From NCBI GenBank assembly GCA_029263175.1, contig JAJCXZ010000068.1, positions 1-49,214 on the forward strand: a stretch of 49,214 nucleotides of DNA. Reading direction: 5' to 3'. The position numbers and the translations under genes are program-made. The notes under the pieces were generated by a model. It saw only the letters and a program-made list of their open reading frames with translations, did no database searches and was not told where the DNA came from. Shown here piece by piece: positions 8,402-17,368 of the stretch (positions within the stretch are counted from its first letter, which is position 1; every line of letters begins with the position of its first letter). Origin of the DNA: Acidimicrobiales bacterium (GTDB lineage Bacteria > Actinomycetota > Acidimicrobiia > Acidimicrobiales > Aldehydirespiratoraceae).

Positions 8402-10840
8402 TCAGACTCGGATGGAGTCGTTGTTGGCGTCGTAGGCAGGCTCGACCAACACAGTGGCCGTGCGACGAGCGCCCAAGATGTCGAGCTCGAAGGTGGAGCC
8501 CGGGGCCTCGAAGTCCGGTGTCACGTAGACGAAGCCGAGGCTCTTGCCCACCGCATGGCCGAACGCGCCGGAGGTGCCGATGCCAATGACGTTGTCGTCG
8601 CCGTCATAGGCCGGTTCGTTGCCGCGCATGTCGGTTTCGCCATCGCTTATTTCGCAGTAGACGAGCACCGTGCTCAGCGGCTCGGTTTGATCGCGACGAG
8701 CGACGGTGGCGTCCTTGCCGATGAAGTCGCCGTCGAAGTCCACGAAGCGCTCGATGCGGGCCTCGATCGGAGTGATCTCAGTTGTGAGCTCACTCCCCCA
8801 TGCCTTGTAGCCCTTTTCGATACGCATCACGTTCATCGCGTACGACCCGAAGTGGACCATGCCGTGCGGTTCGCCGGCGGCAACGAGCGCCTCGTAGAGC
8901 GGCAGCATCCGGTCGATCGGCACGTGGAGTTCCCAGCCGAGTTCGCCGACATAGCTGACCCGCAGTGCCTTGACCGGCGCTCCGGCGACGTCGATCTCCT
9001 GCGCCGTGAGCCAACGGAACGACGCGTTGGTGAGATCGGCATCGGTGAGACCACCGAGCACGTCGCGCGCCCGAGGGCCGGTGACGGCGATGATCCCGTG
9101 AGCGTCGGTGACATCGGTGACGGTGACGTCTTCGCCCTCTTCGATGTGCTGGTTGAGCCAGTCCTCGTCGTGGGTGGTGCCCATGATCGCGGAGTTCAGG
9201 TAGTAGCGATTCTCGCCGAGGCGGGTAACGGTCATCTCGCACTCGATCCCACCGAGATCAGTCAGCATGTGCACGAGGCGTATGCCGCCGTCCTTCCCCG
9301 GGATCTTGTTCGCCGACACCCGGTTGAGCAGCACAGCCGCGTCAGCCCCGGTGACCTCGAACTTGGCGAAGGCCGTCAGATCGGCGATGCCGACCCGCTC
9401 TCGTGTGCCGTTGACTTCTGCGGCCACGATCGGGAACGCGTTCGAGCGCATGAATGTGTGCTGTTCGGCCTCGCCGTAGTACTGCGGGCGTTCCCAGCCA
9501 TAGACCTCTTCCCACTGGGCGCCCTTGGCGTCGAGGGAGTCGTAGAGCGGATTGGTCTTCTGCTTGCGGGCAGCCGGATGGTGTTCGCCGGGCGGCCGGC
9601 TGGCGTACATGAGGTGGTATTCCTCGATCGCCTTGTCGATGGCAAACTCGCTTTTCGGACCGGTGTGGGCCCCGAAGCGCCGCGGATCCATGCCCCGAAC
9701 GTTGATCTCGGTCTGCCCGTGCACCATCCACTGGGCGAGGTACTTCCCTGCGCCCGGACCTTGGGTGATGCCGATCGAGGCACCGTTGCAGTGCCAGTAG
9801 TTGCGCAGACCCGGCGCCGGACCCATGAGATAGCCCGAGTCGGGCGTATGCGTGATCGGACCGGACACGACCTTCTTGATTCCGACTTCGGCCCACGACG
9901 GCACACGATCCAGCGAGTCCATGAGGCAGTCGGCGATGACGTCCATGTCCGGCGCGGTGAGGTGGAAGTCGAGGTTCCAGTCGATCCCATCGACTCCGTA
10001 GCTCTGGGCATTGGCCATCTCGTACGGGCCGATGAGGATGCCGTCGATCTCGCGCCGATAGTAGGACGATGACCGAGGGTCTCGGGTGACTGGCGGCTCG
10101 AAGCCGAGGTCGATCATTGCTTGCAGCGGCTCGGTGATGATGTATTGGTGAATGACCGACACGATCGGCACGTCGAGGTCGACCATCGCGCCGAGCTGGG
10201 GGGCGTAGTGACCCGCGGCGTTCACCACGTGTTCGGCGACGATCGTGCCCTGCTCGGTGATGACTTCCCACATCCCATCGGCACGCTGGTTCATGTCGAT
10301 CACTCGGTTGTTGCGGACGACCTTGGCGCCGAGCTGGCGAGCGCCCTTGGCCATCGCGTTCGTTGACCCGGTGGGGTCGGCCCAGCCGTCATTGGGGGTG
10401 TAAATCGCCGTCTGAACGTCGTCGATGTTCTCGAAGAGCGGGTTCAGCTCCCTGATTTCCTTCTGTCCGACGATGTGGCTCTCATAGCCCAACTGATTGA
10501 GCTGGGCGTGAACCTGGCGGTGCCACAGCACGTCATTGTCGGAGATCGCAAAGCGCAGCGCACCACAGCCATGCCAGCCTGCGGAAAGGCCCGTCTCCGC
10601 TTCGATCACCGGATACAGCGAGATCGCCTCCTGATGGACCTTGGCCATGTTGAGATCGCCGATGAAGTTCGGGACGAGCCCCGCGGCATGCCATGTCGAA
10701 CCGGAGGTCAACTCGCCCTTCTCGACGAGGACCGTGTCGGTCCACCCTTCGTGCGCCAGGAAATAGAGCAGGCCCACACCCATTGCTCCGCCGCCGATGA
10801 TCACGCACCGAGCGCTCTCGGGCATGTCCGAACCAGGCAT
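8402..10840 (-). CDS. Dimethylglycine/sarcosine dehydrogenase-like FAD protein with GcvT domain
   Basis: Predicted to oxidise an N-methyl group (dimethylglycine, sarcosine or similar) and pass the one-carbon unit to tetrahydrofolate. From the chosen ATG (812 residues): FAD-binding VIIGGGAMG at 13-21, then TWHAAG with His51 at the position that covalently holds FAD in mammalian dimethylglycine dehydrogenase. The DAO domain runs to about 420, then a GcvT-like aminomethyltransferase domain with [13 protein letters not shown] and a GcvT C-terminal barrel. An in-frame ATG 73 codons upstream (11059) lies inside the divergent regulator and its translation looks non-protein-like, so 10840 with a GGGAG is preferred. 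It is first in an operon with the MttB-like gene, facing an IclR regulator. Confidence 0.93.
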   Translation of the reverse strand: MPGSDMPESARCVIIGGGAMGVGLLYFLAHEGWTDTVLVEKGELTSGSTWHAAGLVPNFIGDLNMAKVHQEAISLYPVIEAETGLSAGWHGCGALRFAISDNDVLWHRQVHAQLNQLGYESHIVGQKEIRELNPLFENIDDVQTAIYTPNDGWADPTGSTNAMAKGARQLGAKVVRNNRVIDMNQRADGMWEVITEQGTIVAEHVVNAAGHYAPQLGAMVDLDVPIVSVIHQYIITEPLQAMIDLGFEPPVTRDPRSSSYYRREIDGILIGPYEMANAQSYGVDGIDWNLDFHLTAPDMDVIADCLMDSLDRVPSWAEVGIKKVVSGPITHTPDSGYLMGPAPGLRNYWHCNGASIGITQGPGAGKYLAQWMVHGQTEINVRGMDPRRFGAHTGPKSEFAIDKAIEEYHLMYASRPPGEHHPAARKQKTNPLYDSLDAKGAQWEEVYGWERPQYYGEAEQHTFMRSNAFPIVAAEVNGTRERVGIADLTAFAKFEVTGADAAVLLNRVSANKIPGKDGGIRLVHMLTDLGGIECEMTVTRLGENRYYLNSAIMGTTHDEDWLNQHIEEGEDVTVTDVTDAHGIIAVTGPRARDVLGGLTDADLTNASFRWLTAQEIDVAGAPVKALRVSYVGELGWELHVPIDRMLPLYEALVAAGEPHGMVHFGSYAMNVMRIEKGYKAWGSELTTEITPIEARIERFVDFDGDFIGKDATVARRDQTEPLSTVLVYCEISDGETDMRGNEPAYDGDDNVIGIGTSGAFGHAVGKSLGFVYVTPDFEAPGSTFELDILGARRTATVLVEPAYDANNDSIRV

Positions 10841-10861
10841 CGTCTCCCCCAAGGAGTAGTG

Positions 10862-10887
10862 CGTTCCGATGAGCGGAACGTTCCGAT
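10862..10887. promoter_or_regulatory. Palindromic operator candidate for the IclR regulator
   Basis: The short divergent gap holds a direct repeat CGTTCCGAT at 10862-10870 and 10879-10887, which together with GGAACG create two overlapping inverted repeats, including the perfect palindrome GGAACGTTCC at 10875-10884. IclR-family proteins bind such short palindromes near their own promoter. A TAGTCT box at 10898-10903 sits about 10 bases before the regulator ATG, so its mRNA may be leaderless. Confidence 0.6.
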
Positions 10888-10913
10888 CAGTGACTGCTAG
10901 TCTAGCCAGCAAG

Positions 10914-11654
10914 ATGCAGTCGATCGAACGAACCTTCGCCATTCTTCGAACGCTCGCCCACGGGCAGGAGCGCGCCGGGATCTCCGAGATTGCTCGCCGA
11001 GCCGACCTTCCCAAGAGCACGACCTCCCGAATCCTGGCCAGCCTCGAGGCGCTCGGCATGGTCGAACGACTCGGCGATCGCTACGGACTCGGATCGGGCC
11101 TTGCTGCCCTCACCACCGCGGCCGCCCCGGTTGGCTCGCTTCGCGAAGTTGCCCGCCCCGAACTTGCGGAGCTCGCCGAGTTCCTCGGCGAGAATGCTTC
11201 GCTTGTGGTCGACGATGGCGACCAGGTTTTGTACATCGATACCGCGATGCCGCCCGAGGTCGCGGTTCAGGTACAAGACTGGACGGGCGAACGCCTCCCT
11301 TACCATGCCGCGGCAGGAGGGCTCGCCCTGATGTCCGGCTGGAGCCAGGCACGCCGCGATCAACTGGCCGGTGATGGCCTCGCGGCACTCACCACGCGCA
11401 CCGTTTCATCAGCTGACGCACTCGCGGCGAAGATGGAAGAGATCGCCACCACCGGCGTGGTGTGGACGATGCAGGAGTTCGCCGAAGACGTGAACGGTCT
11501 CGGCGCCCCGATTGCCGGGCCCAACGGCCATCTCGTCGGAGCGATCAACGTCTACGGCCCCACGTACCGGTTCCCGGGCGAGATTTCCCGATCAGAAATG
11601 GCGGCAGCGCTTCTCTCGGCCTGCGGTCGCATCACCTCGCGTCTCACCGACTGA
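10914..11654 (+). CDS. IclR-family transcriptional regulator
   Basis: A 246-residue regulator: an N-terminal winged helix (about 1-65, with AGISEIARRADLPKSTTSRIL as the recognition region) and a C-terminal IclR effector-binding GAF-like domain (ENASLVVDDGDQVLYID, YHAAAGGLALMSG, INVYGPTYRF). The upstream ATG at 10869 overlaps the operator palindrome and its 15 extra residues are not family-like, so the start at 10914 (MQSIERTFAIL) is taken. Divergent transcription from the dehydrogenase-MttB operon and the shared operator suggest it controls methylated-amine catabolism; the effector is likely a substrate or product of that pathway (inference). Confidence 0.92.
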   Translation: MQSIERTFAILRTLAHGQERAGISEIARRADLPKSTTSRILASLEALGMVERLGDRYGLGSGLAALTTAAAPVGSLREVARPELAELAEFLGENASLVVDDGDQVLYIDTAMPPEVAVQVQDWTGERLPYHAAAGGLALMSGWSQARRDQLAGDGLAALTTRTVSSADALAAKMEEIATTGVVWTMQEFAEDVNGLGAPIAGPNGHLVGAINVYGPTYRFPGEISRSEMAAALLSACGRITSRLTD

Positions 11655-11666
11655 GCCCCATCGCGT

Positions 11667-12935
11667 CTACGGCGACCAGAACGCAACCTCGCCGTCACCG
11701 ACACGAACGGGGTCAACCTCGCCAAGGCGATGCACGAAGATCGCTGACGTGCCGTCATCGTCGATGCCTGCGTAGACGAGGGCATCGCTTCCGGGCGCCC
11801 AGATTCTCGGCGACTCGACGAACTGCCACGCAAAGAAGATGTAGTCGCGGAAGAAGATCGGTGCGGGGAAGAAGTTCCCCGTCGGGTCGATCGAACCGTC
11901 TTGCCATATCACCCATTCGACCCCGCCCGCCGACGCCGCCTGCAGCAGCGCCAGCTTCGAACCGTCGGGCGACCATTCGGCCCAGAACGTCGGCGCGTTC
12001 GACACGGTTGTGCGATCCCCGGAGATGACGTCGATCAGCTCCGTTGGAGCCACGACATCCTGAACCGATCGCTCGAGGCCAGCCTGAAAGCTGATGTCGA
12101 TATCGCCACCCACGCCTGCCATTCCATGGGCGAGCAGTGCCCGCGAGCCATTGGGAGAAACAACGATCCCTGCGGATCCTCCCACCACGCCAAGATCGAC
12201 ATCAGCGCCGGTGTCGACATCGAGGCGGACGAGCCGTCCCCCGGATTCTCCGTCGACCACGATCAGGGCGTGCCGCGTGCCGGGGATCCACGCCGGGGCA
12301 AGAAACGATTGGCCTGGCGATCCCAACGGTTCGCGGGTGGCGAGATCGGTCGGGTCGCGGACGAGTTCCAAGGTGCGATCCCTGTGCACGAGCAAATCGT
12401 CGCCCCCCGGCTCCCACGCGAGATAGAAGCTCCCCGCATCCAACGATGGGCCGTTCAGGGCCCGACCATTTGCACCGAGAATGTCGAGCGTCGTGCCACT
12501 CGGCCCCGGCCCGAGCGCGGCGATGTGCTCTCCGTCATCGCTCCACGAGAAGAAGAAGTAGCCACGACCGGCATCGGAGCTCTCCCTGCTTCCGTCCGCC
12601 ATCGTGAAGATGCTGACCTGTCCGAGACCGGTGGAGCCACTGTCGATCGCCACCATCTGACCGCCGTCCCTCGACCAGGTCGGTTGGCGAAGGAACGCTC
12701 CGTCCGGAACACTCAGGGCCAACGCACCTTCAGGGTCAACGATCGCCGTCGAGCCCCCACCACCGATCGCGATCGACCCGAGGAGCAAGCTCTGGGAGAG
12801 GTCCGACTCAGCGGGCGCCGCCAAGACCGTTGTCGAGGGGGACGAGGTGGGAATGACCAGATCCTCGGGAGCGATCTGGGTGCACGCGGCCGCTGCCAAC
12901 GCCAGGACTCCCAGACTCGTGAGGCGCAGGCTCAT
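11667..12935 (-). CDS. Lipoprotein with TolB/PD40-like beta-propeller
   Basis: A secreted, lipid-anchored protein: signal peptide ending in LAAAAC (Cys18 from the chosen ATG), then a Ser/Thr/Pro linker, then repeated blade-like segments such as PTWSRDGGQMVAID, FFSWSDDGEHIAALG, LAWEPGGDDLLVH and WAEWSPDGSKLALL. The repeated W-S-x-D-G pattern is that of PD40/TolB-type propellers, which act as scaffolds or sensors. A TTG at 12944 would add three residues; ATG 12935 gives a normal signal peptide. It converges on the IclR gene with only 12 bases between stops. The binding partner cannot be told from sequence. Confidence 0.85.
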   Translation of the reverse strand: MSLRLTSLGVLALAAAACTQIAPEDLVIPTSSPSTTVLAAPAESDLSQSLLLGSIAIGGGGSTAIVDPEGALALSVPDGAFLRQPTWSRDGGQMVAIDSGSTGLGQVSIFTMADGSRESSDAGRGYFFFSWSDDGEHIAALGPGPSGTTLDILGANGRALNGPSLDAGSFYLAWEPGGDDLLVHRDRTLELVRDPTDLATREPLGSPGQSFLAPAWIPGTRHALIVVDGESGGRLVRLDVDTGADVDLGVVGGSAGIVVSPNGSRALLAHGMAGVGGDIDISFQAGLERSVQDVVAPTELIDVISGDRTTVSNAPTFWAEWSPDGSKLALLQAASAGGVEWVIWQDGSIDPTGNFFPAPIFFRDYIFFAWQFVESPRIWAPGSDALVYAGIDDDGTSAIFVHRLGEVDPVRVGDGEVAFWSP

Positions 12936-12980
12936 CACTCGCAACGTAGCTTGCGTCGCTGGTCTACCGCGGCCGGGACT

Positions 12981-13000
12981 TTCGGGACCTCAGACCCTGC
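12981..13000 (+). promoter_or_regulatory. Possible DosR/DevR-like box upstream of usp
   Basis: TTCGGGACCTCAGACCCTGC matches 14 of 20 positions of the mycobacterial DosR consensus TTSGGGACTWWAGTCCCSAA by eye, about 70 bases before a UspA gene, the class DosR usually controls. A second GGGAC lies at 12975-12979. The 3' half is weak and no DosR gene is in the window. Confidence 0.3.
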
Positions 13001-13068
13001 ACCGGAGCGGGTCGGGCCTGCACGATGATTGTGGCCGAGCTGATCGTTCCCGGCCGCAGGAGGATGTC

Positions 13069-13899
13069 ATGTTCACCGAAGTGATCGTGCCGGTTGACGG
13101 CTCCGCTGAGTCCGCTCGCGCCCTCGGGCCGGCGAGCGCTGTGGCTCACTATCTCGGTGTCCCCATTCGTGTGGTGGCGTTCCACGCACCTACCGATGGA
13201 TCCGAGGAGCTGAGCAACACGGTCCTCGGTCAAGTCAACGACATCGGTGAGGTCCAACGCTTCGTCGAGGTCCTGCCCCTCGAGGGCTCGATCGGCTCGG
13301 ATCTCGACAACTTGGTGGCCGACAAGGGGGACGCACTCGTCGTGATGAGCACTCATGGACGCGGCCGGTCTGCCGCTGTCGTCGGAAGCGTGGCCGAGGA
13401 GTTCCTCGGCAAGTCGCACCGCCCCGTCCTCCTGGTCGGGCCCGAGTGTGCCACGGGCAAGTTTCGCCTCCATGGTCCCATGATCGTGGCTGCGCAGGAA
13501 GACACGTTCGGCGCCGCCGCTCTTGCTCTGGCAGCCGAGGCGATCGAGACGTTCGACTTCGAGCCCCAGGTCGTCAACGTCCTCGATCTCCAGACCACCC
13601 GCGAAATGGAGAAGGCTCGCGCCGGTGCCGGCGGCTTCGATCTGCCCCCGGATTCCGTCGGTGCTCATCGCCTCGCCAACGATCTCGAAGCTGCCACGGG
13701 ACGCACCGGCATCGATTTCCGGGTACTCCATTCCGGAAATCCGGGCGCGGCGATTGCCGAGCGAGCCACGTCGGTATCGGCAACGCTGATCGTCATGGCG
13801 ACTCACGCCCGCAAGGGGTTGGACCGCTTCACGAAGGGAAGCTGCACAGCCGACGTCGTGGCGAAGGCCACCTGCCCCGTGCTGGCGGTCTCTCCCTAG
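13069..13899 (+). CDS. Universal stress protein, tandem UspA domains
   Basis: A 276-residue cytoplasmic protein with two UspA domains (about 1-135 and 140-276). Each ends with the family's nucleotide-site region: [20 protein letters not shown] in the first and [18 protein letters not shown] in the second, both followed by a CPVL/RPVLLV-type strand. The second motif is less canonical in its glycines. AGGAGG at 13058-13063 with 5-base spacing fixes the ATG at 13069; longer in-frame starts lie in the preceding lipoprotein region and lack homology. Tandem Usps in Actinomycetota often respond to hypoxia or starvation, and a weak DosR-like box lies upstream. Its stop overlaps that of the convergent flavoprotein gene. 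Confidence 0.93.
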   Translation: MFTEVIVPVDGSAESARALGPASAVAHYLGVPIRVVAFHAPTDGSEELSNTVLGQVNDIGEVQRFVEVLPLEGSIGSDLDNLVADKGDALVVMSTHGRGRSAAVVGSVAEEFLGKSHRPVLLVGPECATGKFRLHGPMIVAAQEDTFGAAALALAAEAIETFDFEPQVVNVLDLQTTREMEKARAGAGGFDLPPDSVGAHRLANDLEAATGRTGIDFRVLHSGNPGAAIAERATSVSATLIVMATHARKGLDRFTKGSCTADVVAKATCPVLAVSP

Positions 13900-16352
13900 T
13901 CGGTAGCGTGCGGCCGCTGGTTCTGCGGGTCGTACCAACTGCGAATCGACGTCGACACCGGCACGCGCTTGCCGGCGATGTTGGTTTCCCACGTACCCCC
14001 CGCGAGCCAGTCCTTGCCGACCGCTTCACCGTCCGGGTGTTCGAGGTAGCCCATCGCGCAACAGCGATCCTGAGTGGCGCTCCACATCGAGGAAGCGGTA
14101 CGACCCACCACGACACCGTCTCGGTAGATCGGTTCGTCGTGGTACGTCAACAGATGCGGATCCTCGATTCGGAACTGTATGAGACGCTTGCTGCGGGGTT
14201 CACCGCGCTGGGATTCGAGCGCCTCTCGCCCAACGAAGTCCGACTGCTTGTCCCACGCGATGGCGAAGCCGAGGCCTGCCTCGAGCGGCGTGTCCTCATC
14301 GGTGATGTCGTGGCCCCAGTGGCGCATACCGGCCTCTAGGCGGAGTGAGTTCATGGCGTGATAGCCGGCGTGGACCAGCCCATGACCGGAGCCGGCCTCG
14401 ACCAGTGCGTCATAAACGGCGATCGCGTCATCGTTGCCGACGTAGAGCTCCCAGCCCAGCTCGCCGACATAGCTCATCCGCATCGCGGTGATGTCGACTC
14501 CGGCCACGTCGAGCCGCTGGCTGGTGCCGAATGCGAAGGACTCATTGTCGAGTCCCGAGCTGGTGAGTTGTGACAAGACCTTGCGAGAGTTAGGGCCCAT
14601 GAGGCCGATCATGGCCATGTGGTGGGTGACGTTCGTGACGGTCAGTCGACGGCCTCGGGCTGCTCTCTTCAACCACGAGAGGTCGCGGTTCTCGGCTGCC
14701 GCTGCAGTGACGACGAAGAATGCGTTCTCGCCGGTTCGCGTCACGGTGAGGTCCGACTCGATGCCACCCTTGCGGTTGCACCACTGGGTGTAGATGGCCT
14801 TGCCGATCGGGGCGTCGATGTTGGCGACGCTGATGGTGTTGAGGACGTCGAGTGCCTCGGGTCCCTTGACCACGAACTTGGCGAACGACGTCTGGTCGAA
14901 CAGCCCGACTGCCTCGCGCACCCCCATGCACTCAGCAACCATGTTGTCCTGCCAATTCTGCTTTCCGTAGGAGTATTCGTACTCGCGGGCCTGACCCTCG
15001 TTGGCAAACCAGTTGGGACGCTCCCAACCCGCCGTTTCCCCGAAGACACCGCCGGCGGACTCAATGCGCTCGTGCAGGGGCGACACACGAATGCCGCGGG
15101 CACTTTCGTACTGACGGAAGGGCCAGTGCATGGCGTAGAGCAGGCCGAGGCTCTCGGATACGCGGTCCTCGAGATAGCCCTCGTCGGCCTGGAAGGGCTG
15201 GGCCCGTCGGATGTCGACGGAGTTGAGATCCATCGGCGGATGCCGGTCGGCGATCCAATCAGCGAGTGCCCAGCCGACCCCGCCGGCGCTCTGAATACCG
15301 ACCGAATTGAACCCTGCGGCCACGTAGCAGTTGTCGACCTCTGGGGTCTCGCCCATGTAGTAGACGCCATCAGGAGTGAATGCCTCGGGCCCGTTGAAGA
15401 ACAACTGGAGGCCGCACTCCCCCAGTGCTGGCACCCGGTGGATGGCCCGTTCGAAGATCGGTCCAACGTGCTCCCAATCCTCCGGCAGAGAGTCGAACGA
15501 GAAGTCACGGGGAATCTGGTCCATCCGCCAAACCTTCCCGCGTGGCTCGAAAAAGCCGGCCATGATCTTGCCGGTCTCCTCCTTGAAGTACGTGTAGTTG
15601 CCGGGGTCGCGCAACGTCGGCATTCCGATCTCCACGCCATCGATCGGCTCGGTCACGATGTAGAAGTGCTCACACGCCTGGAGCGGCACATTGACGCCGA
15701 TCTGTTTGGCGAGATGGCGGGTCCACATTCCCGTGGCGAGCACCACGATCTCGGCCTCGATCGGTCCCTGCTCGGTCTCGACGCCGGTAACGGCGCCGTT
15801 GAATGCTCTGAGTTCGGTCACCGAAACACCCTCGATGATCTGCGCGCCACGAGCCTTTGCCCCTTTGGCGAGCGCCATCGTCGTGTCCACCGGCGAGGTC
15901 TGACCATCGCGCGGGATGTAGAGCGCGCCGACGAGATCATCGGTGCGCATGAGCGGCCAGCGCCCGGTGGCCTCATCGAGATCGATCACCTGCGTTTCGA
16001 CGCCGACCCCTTCGGCCATGGTTGCCCCACGCAGGATCTCCTCCCAGCGCTCTTCATTGTCAGCAACCGAGATGGAGCCCGGGGTGCGGTAGCCCGTGGC
16101 CTGGCCGGTTTCATCCTCCAGCTCTTCGAACAATCGTGCCGAATAGGTGGCGAGCTTGGTCAGCGAGTGAGTCGACTTGAGCTGTGACACCAGCCCGGCG
16201 GCATGCCAAGTGGTCCCGCACGTGAGCGTGCCTTGTTCGAGGACCACCACGTCGGTGATGCCCCGACGAGTGAGGTGGTAGGCGATGCTGCATCCGACGA
16301 TGCCCCCACCAACGACGACGACTTGCGCCCGATCGGGCACTGCTGGGGCCAT
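13896..16352 (-). CDS. Second dimethylglycine/sarcosine dehydrogenase-like FAD protein with GcvT domain
   Basis: A paralogue-like enzyme with the same architecture as the one at 8402: FAD motif [10 protein letters not shown] at 11-20, TTWHAAG with His50 in the covalent-FAD position, a DAO domain to about 430, then GcvT domains with [13 protein letters not shown] and [13 protein letters not shown]. The sequence is only moderately similar to the first copy, so it probably acts on a different N-methylated substrate or step. GGAGG before the second ATG supports 16352 rather than 16364. The stop codon shares bases with the convergent usp stop (CTAG), and no terminator separates them. It may be read from the LLM gene upstream or from its own promoter in 16353-16495. 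Confidence 0.93.
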   Translation of the reverse strand: MAPAVPDRAQVVVVGGGIVGCSIAYHLTRRGITDVVVLEQGTLTCGTTWHAAGLVSQLKSTHSLTKLATYSARLFEELEDETGQATGYRTPGSISVADNEERWEEILRGATMAEGVGVETQVIDLDEATGRWPLMRTDDLVGALYIPRDGQTSPVDTTMALAKGAKARGAQIIEGVSVTELRAFNGAVTGVETEQGPIEAEIVVLATGMWTRHLAKQIGVNVPLQACEHFYIVTEPIDGVEIGMPTLRDPGNYTYFKEETGKIMAGFFEPRGKVWRMDQIPRDFSFDSLPEDWEHVGPIFERAIHRVPALGECGLQLFFNGPEAFTPDGVYYMGETPEVDNCYVAAGFNSVGIQSAGGVGWALADWIADRHPPMDLNSVDIRRAQPFQADEGYLEDRVSESLGLLYAMHWPFRQYESARGIRVSPLHERIESAGGVFGETAGWERPNWFANEGQAREYEYSYGKQNWQDNMVAECMGVREAVGLFDQTSFAKFVVKGPEALDVLNTISVANIDAPIGKAIYTQWCNRKGGIESDLTVTRTGENAFFVVTAAAAENRDLSWLKRAARGRRLTVTNVTHHMAMIGLMGPNSRKVLSQLTSSGLDNESFAFGTSQRLDVAGVDITAMRMSYVGELGWELYVGNDDAIAVYDALVEAGSGHGLVHAGYHAMNSLRLEAGMRHWGHDITDEDTPLEAGLGFAIAWDKQSDFVGREALESQRGEPRSKRLIQFRIEDPHLLTYHDEPIYRDGVVVGRTASSMWSATQDRCCAMGYLEHPDGEAVGKDWLAGGTWETNIAGKRVPVSTSIRSWYDPQNQRPHATD

Positions 16353-16495
16353 GGAGACCTCCATTGTTCGACGCGGGTTCTCACCCGAATCACTCGATAC
16401 GAATTTGCGGGAGGCTAGCCCCTCTAACTGGATCGGGGAACGCAGTTCGGCGTTGGCGTCGAGCCAGCGATCGCGATTCCCCAGTGGGACCCAGG

Positions 16496-17323
16496 TCAGA
16501 ACTTGGTGGCGAGGTCGTCGAGGATCGGGAGGATCTTGTCGGCCGGTGCCGGCGGCAGACCGAAGACGATCCGGTCGTAGCCGCCTTCGGCGAGACGTTC
16601 GATCTCGGCGGCGTCAGTCGGAGCGAAGTAGCTCGTCAACTCGACCTCGGACCGATCACGCCCAACCTTCTCGCACTCCTCGCGCAACGTCGCCACATGG
16701 TCGAGCGGGTCTCCGCCGCGTCCACCGATCGGAATCCAACCATTTCCGTAGGCGGCGGCCCGACGGGCACCGTGGGGGGATCCACCGCCGATGTGGATCG
16801 GAGGCGCCGAGGCCGGCTTCGGGTTCAGGTGAATGGGATCGAAGTCGATCACGGCGCCGTGGTACTCGGCCGGATCGTCGGCCCAGATGGCCCGCATGGC
16901 CTCGACACTCTCCCGCATGCGCGTGAACCGGGTCGAGGCGTCGGTGCCATGATTCTCCATCTCTTCGATGTTCCAGCCGCCACCGATACCAAAGAGAAAC
17001 CGACCACCCGACATGACGTCGAGGGTGGCGACCTCTTTGGCAGTGATGATCGGATCGCGCTCGATGATCAGGCAGATTCCAGTGCCGACCTTGAGGTTGT
17101 GGGTGACCGACGCCATCGCCGTGAGCGCGAGGAACGGATCAAAGCTGTCGTAGTACATCTGTGGCAGGTCTCCACCGCCGGGGTAGGACGAGAGCCGGCT
17201 CGCCGGAATGTGGGTGTGCTCCGCGACCCAAACAGATTCGAACCCGCGCTCCTCGAGTGCGACCCCGAGCTCCACTGGGGGAATGGCGTAGGCGGTCGGG
17301 AAGATGGCGACGCCGAATTCCAT
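16496..17323 (-). CDS. LLM-class (luciferase-like) oxidoreductase, probably F420-dependent
   Basis: A 275-residue TIM-barrel oxidoreductase of the luciferase-like monooxygenase superfamily. Visible family signatures are [12 protein letters not shown] near 32-43, [14 protein letters not shown], the strand [33 protein letters not shown] and [22 protein letters not shown]. This pattern is that of actinobacterial enzymes annotated as F420-dependent; the cofactor is inferred from the subfamily, not shown. GAGGAG sits just before the ATG, 45 bases after smc, so it may be the last gene of the core operon or the first of a unit with the flavoprotein downstream. Substrate unknown. Confidence 0.9.
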   Translation of the reverse strand: MEFGVAIFPTAYAIPPVELGVALEERGFESVWVAEHTHIPASRLSSYPGGGDLPQMYYDSFDPFLALTAMASVTHNLKVGTGICLIIERDPIITAKEVATLDVMSGGRFLFGIGGGWNIEEMENHGTDASTRFTRMRESVEAMRAIWADDPAEYHGAVIDFDPIHLNPKPASAPPIHIGGGSPHGARRAAAYGNGWIPIGGRGGDPLDHVATLREECEKVGRDRSEVELTSYFAPTDAAEIERLAEGGYDRIVFGLPPAPADKILPILDDLATKF

Positions 17324-17368
17324 GATTGGCTCCTCTATAGGCGGCGGAGATGCCGCGATTGCTGGTGG

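Noticed and set aside
10841-11059. N-terminal extension of the first dimethylglycine dehydrogenase-like protein
   Set aside because: It would overlap the divergent IclR gene and operator, and its translation is Arg/Ser-rich with no match to the family N-terminus; the ATG at 10840 directly precedes the FAD motif.
12847-13068. N-terminal extension of the Usp protein
   Set aside because: AGGAGG sits correctly before the ATG at 13069, and the extension is antisense to the lipoprotein start and promoter.
16353-16495. Possible glycine or other riboswitch upstream of the second FAD-GcvT enzyme
   Set aside because: The gene type made it worth checking, but the conserved core of a glycine riboswitch is not there and I see no convincing structure.
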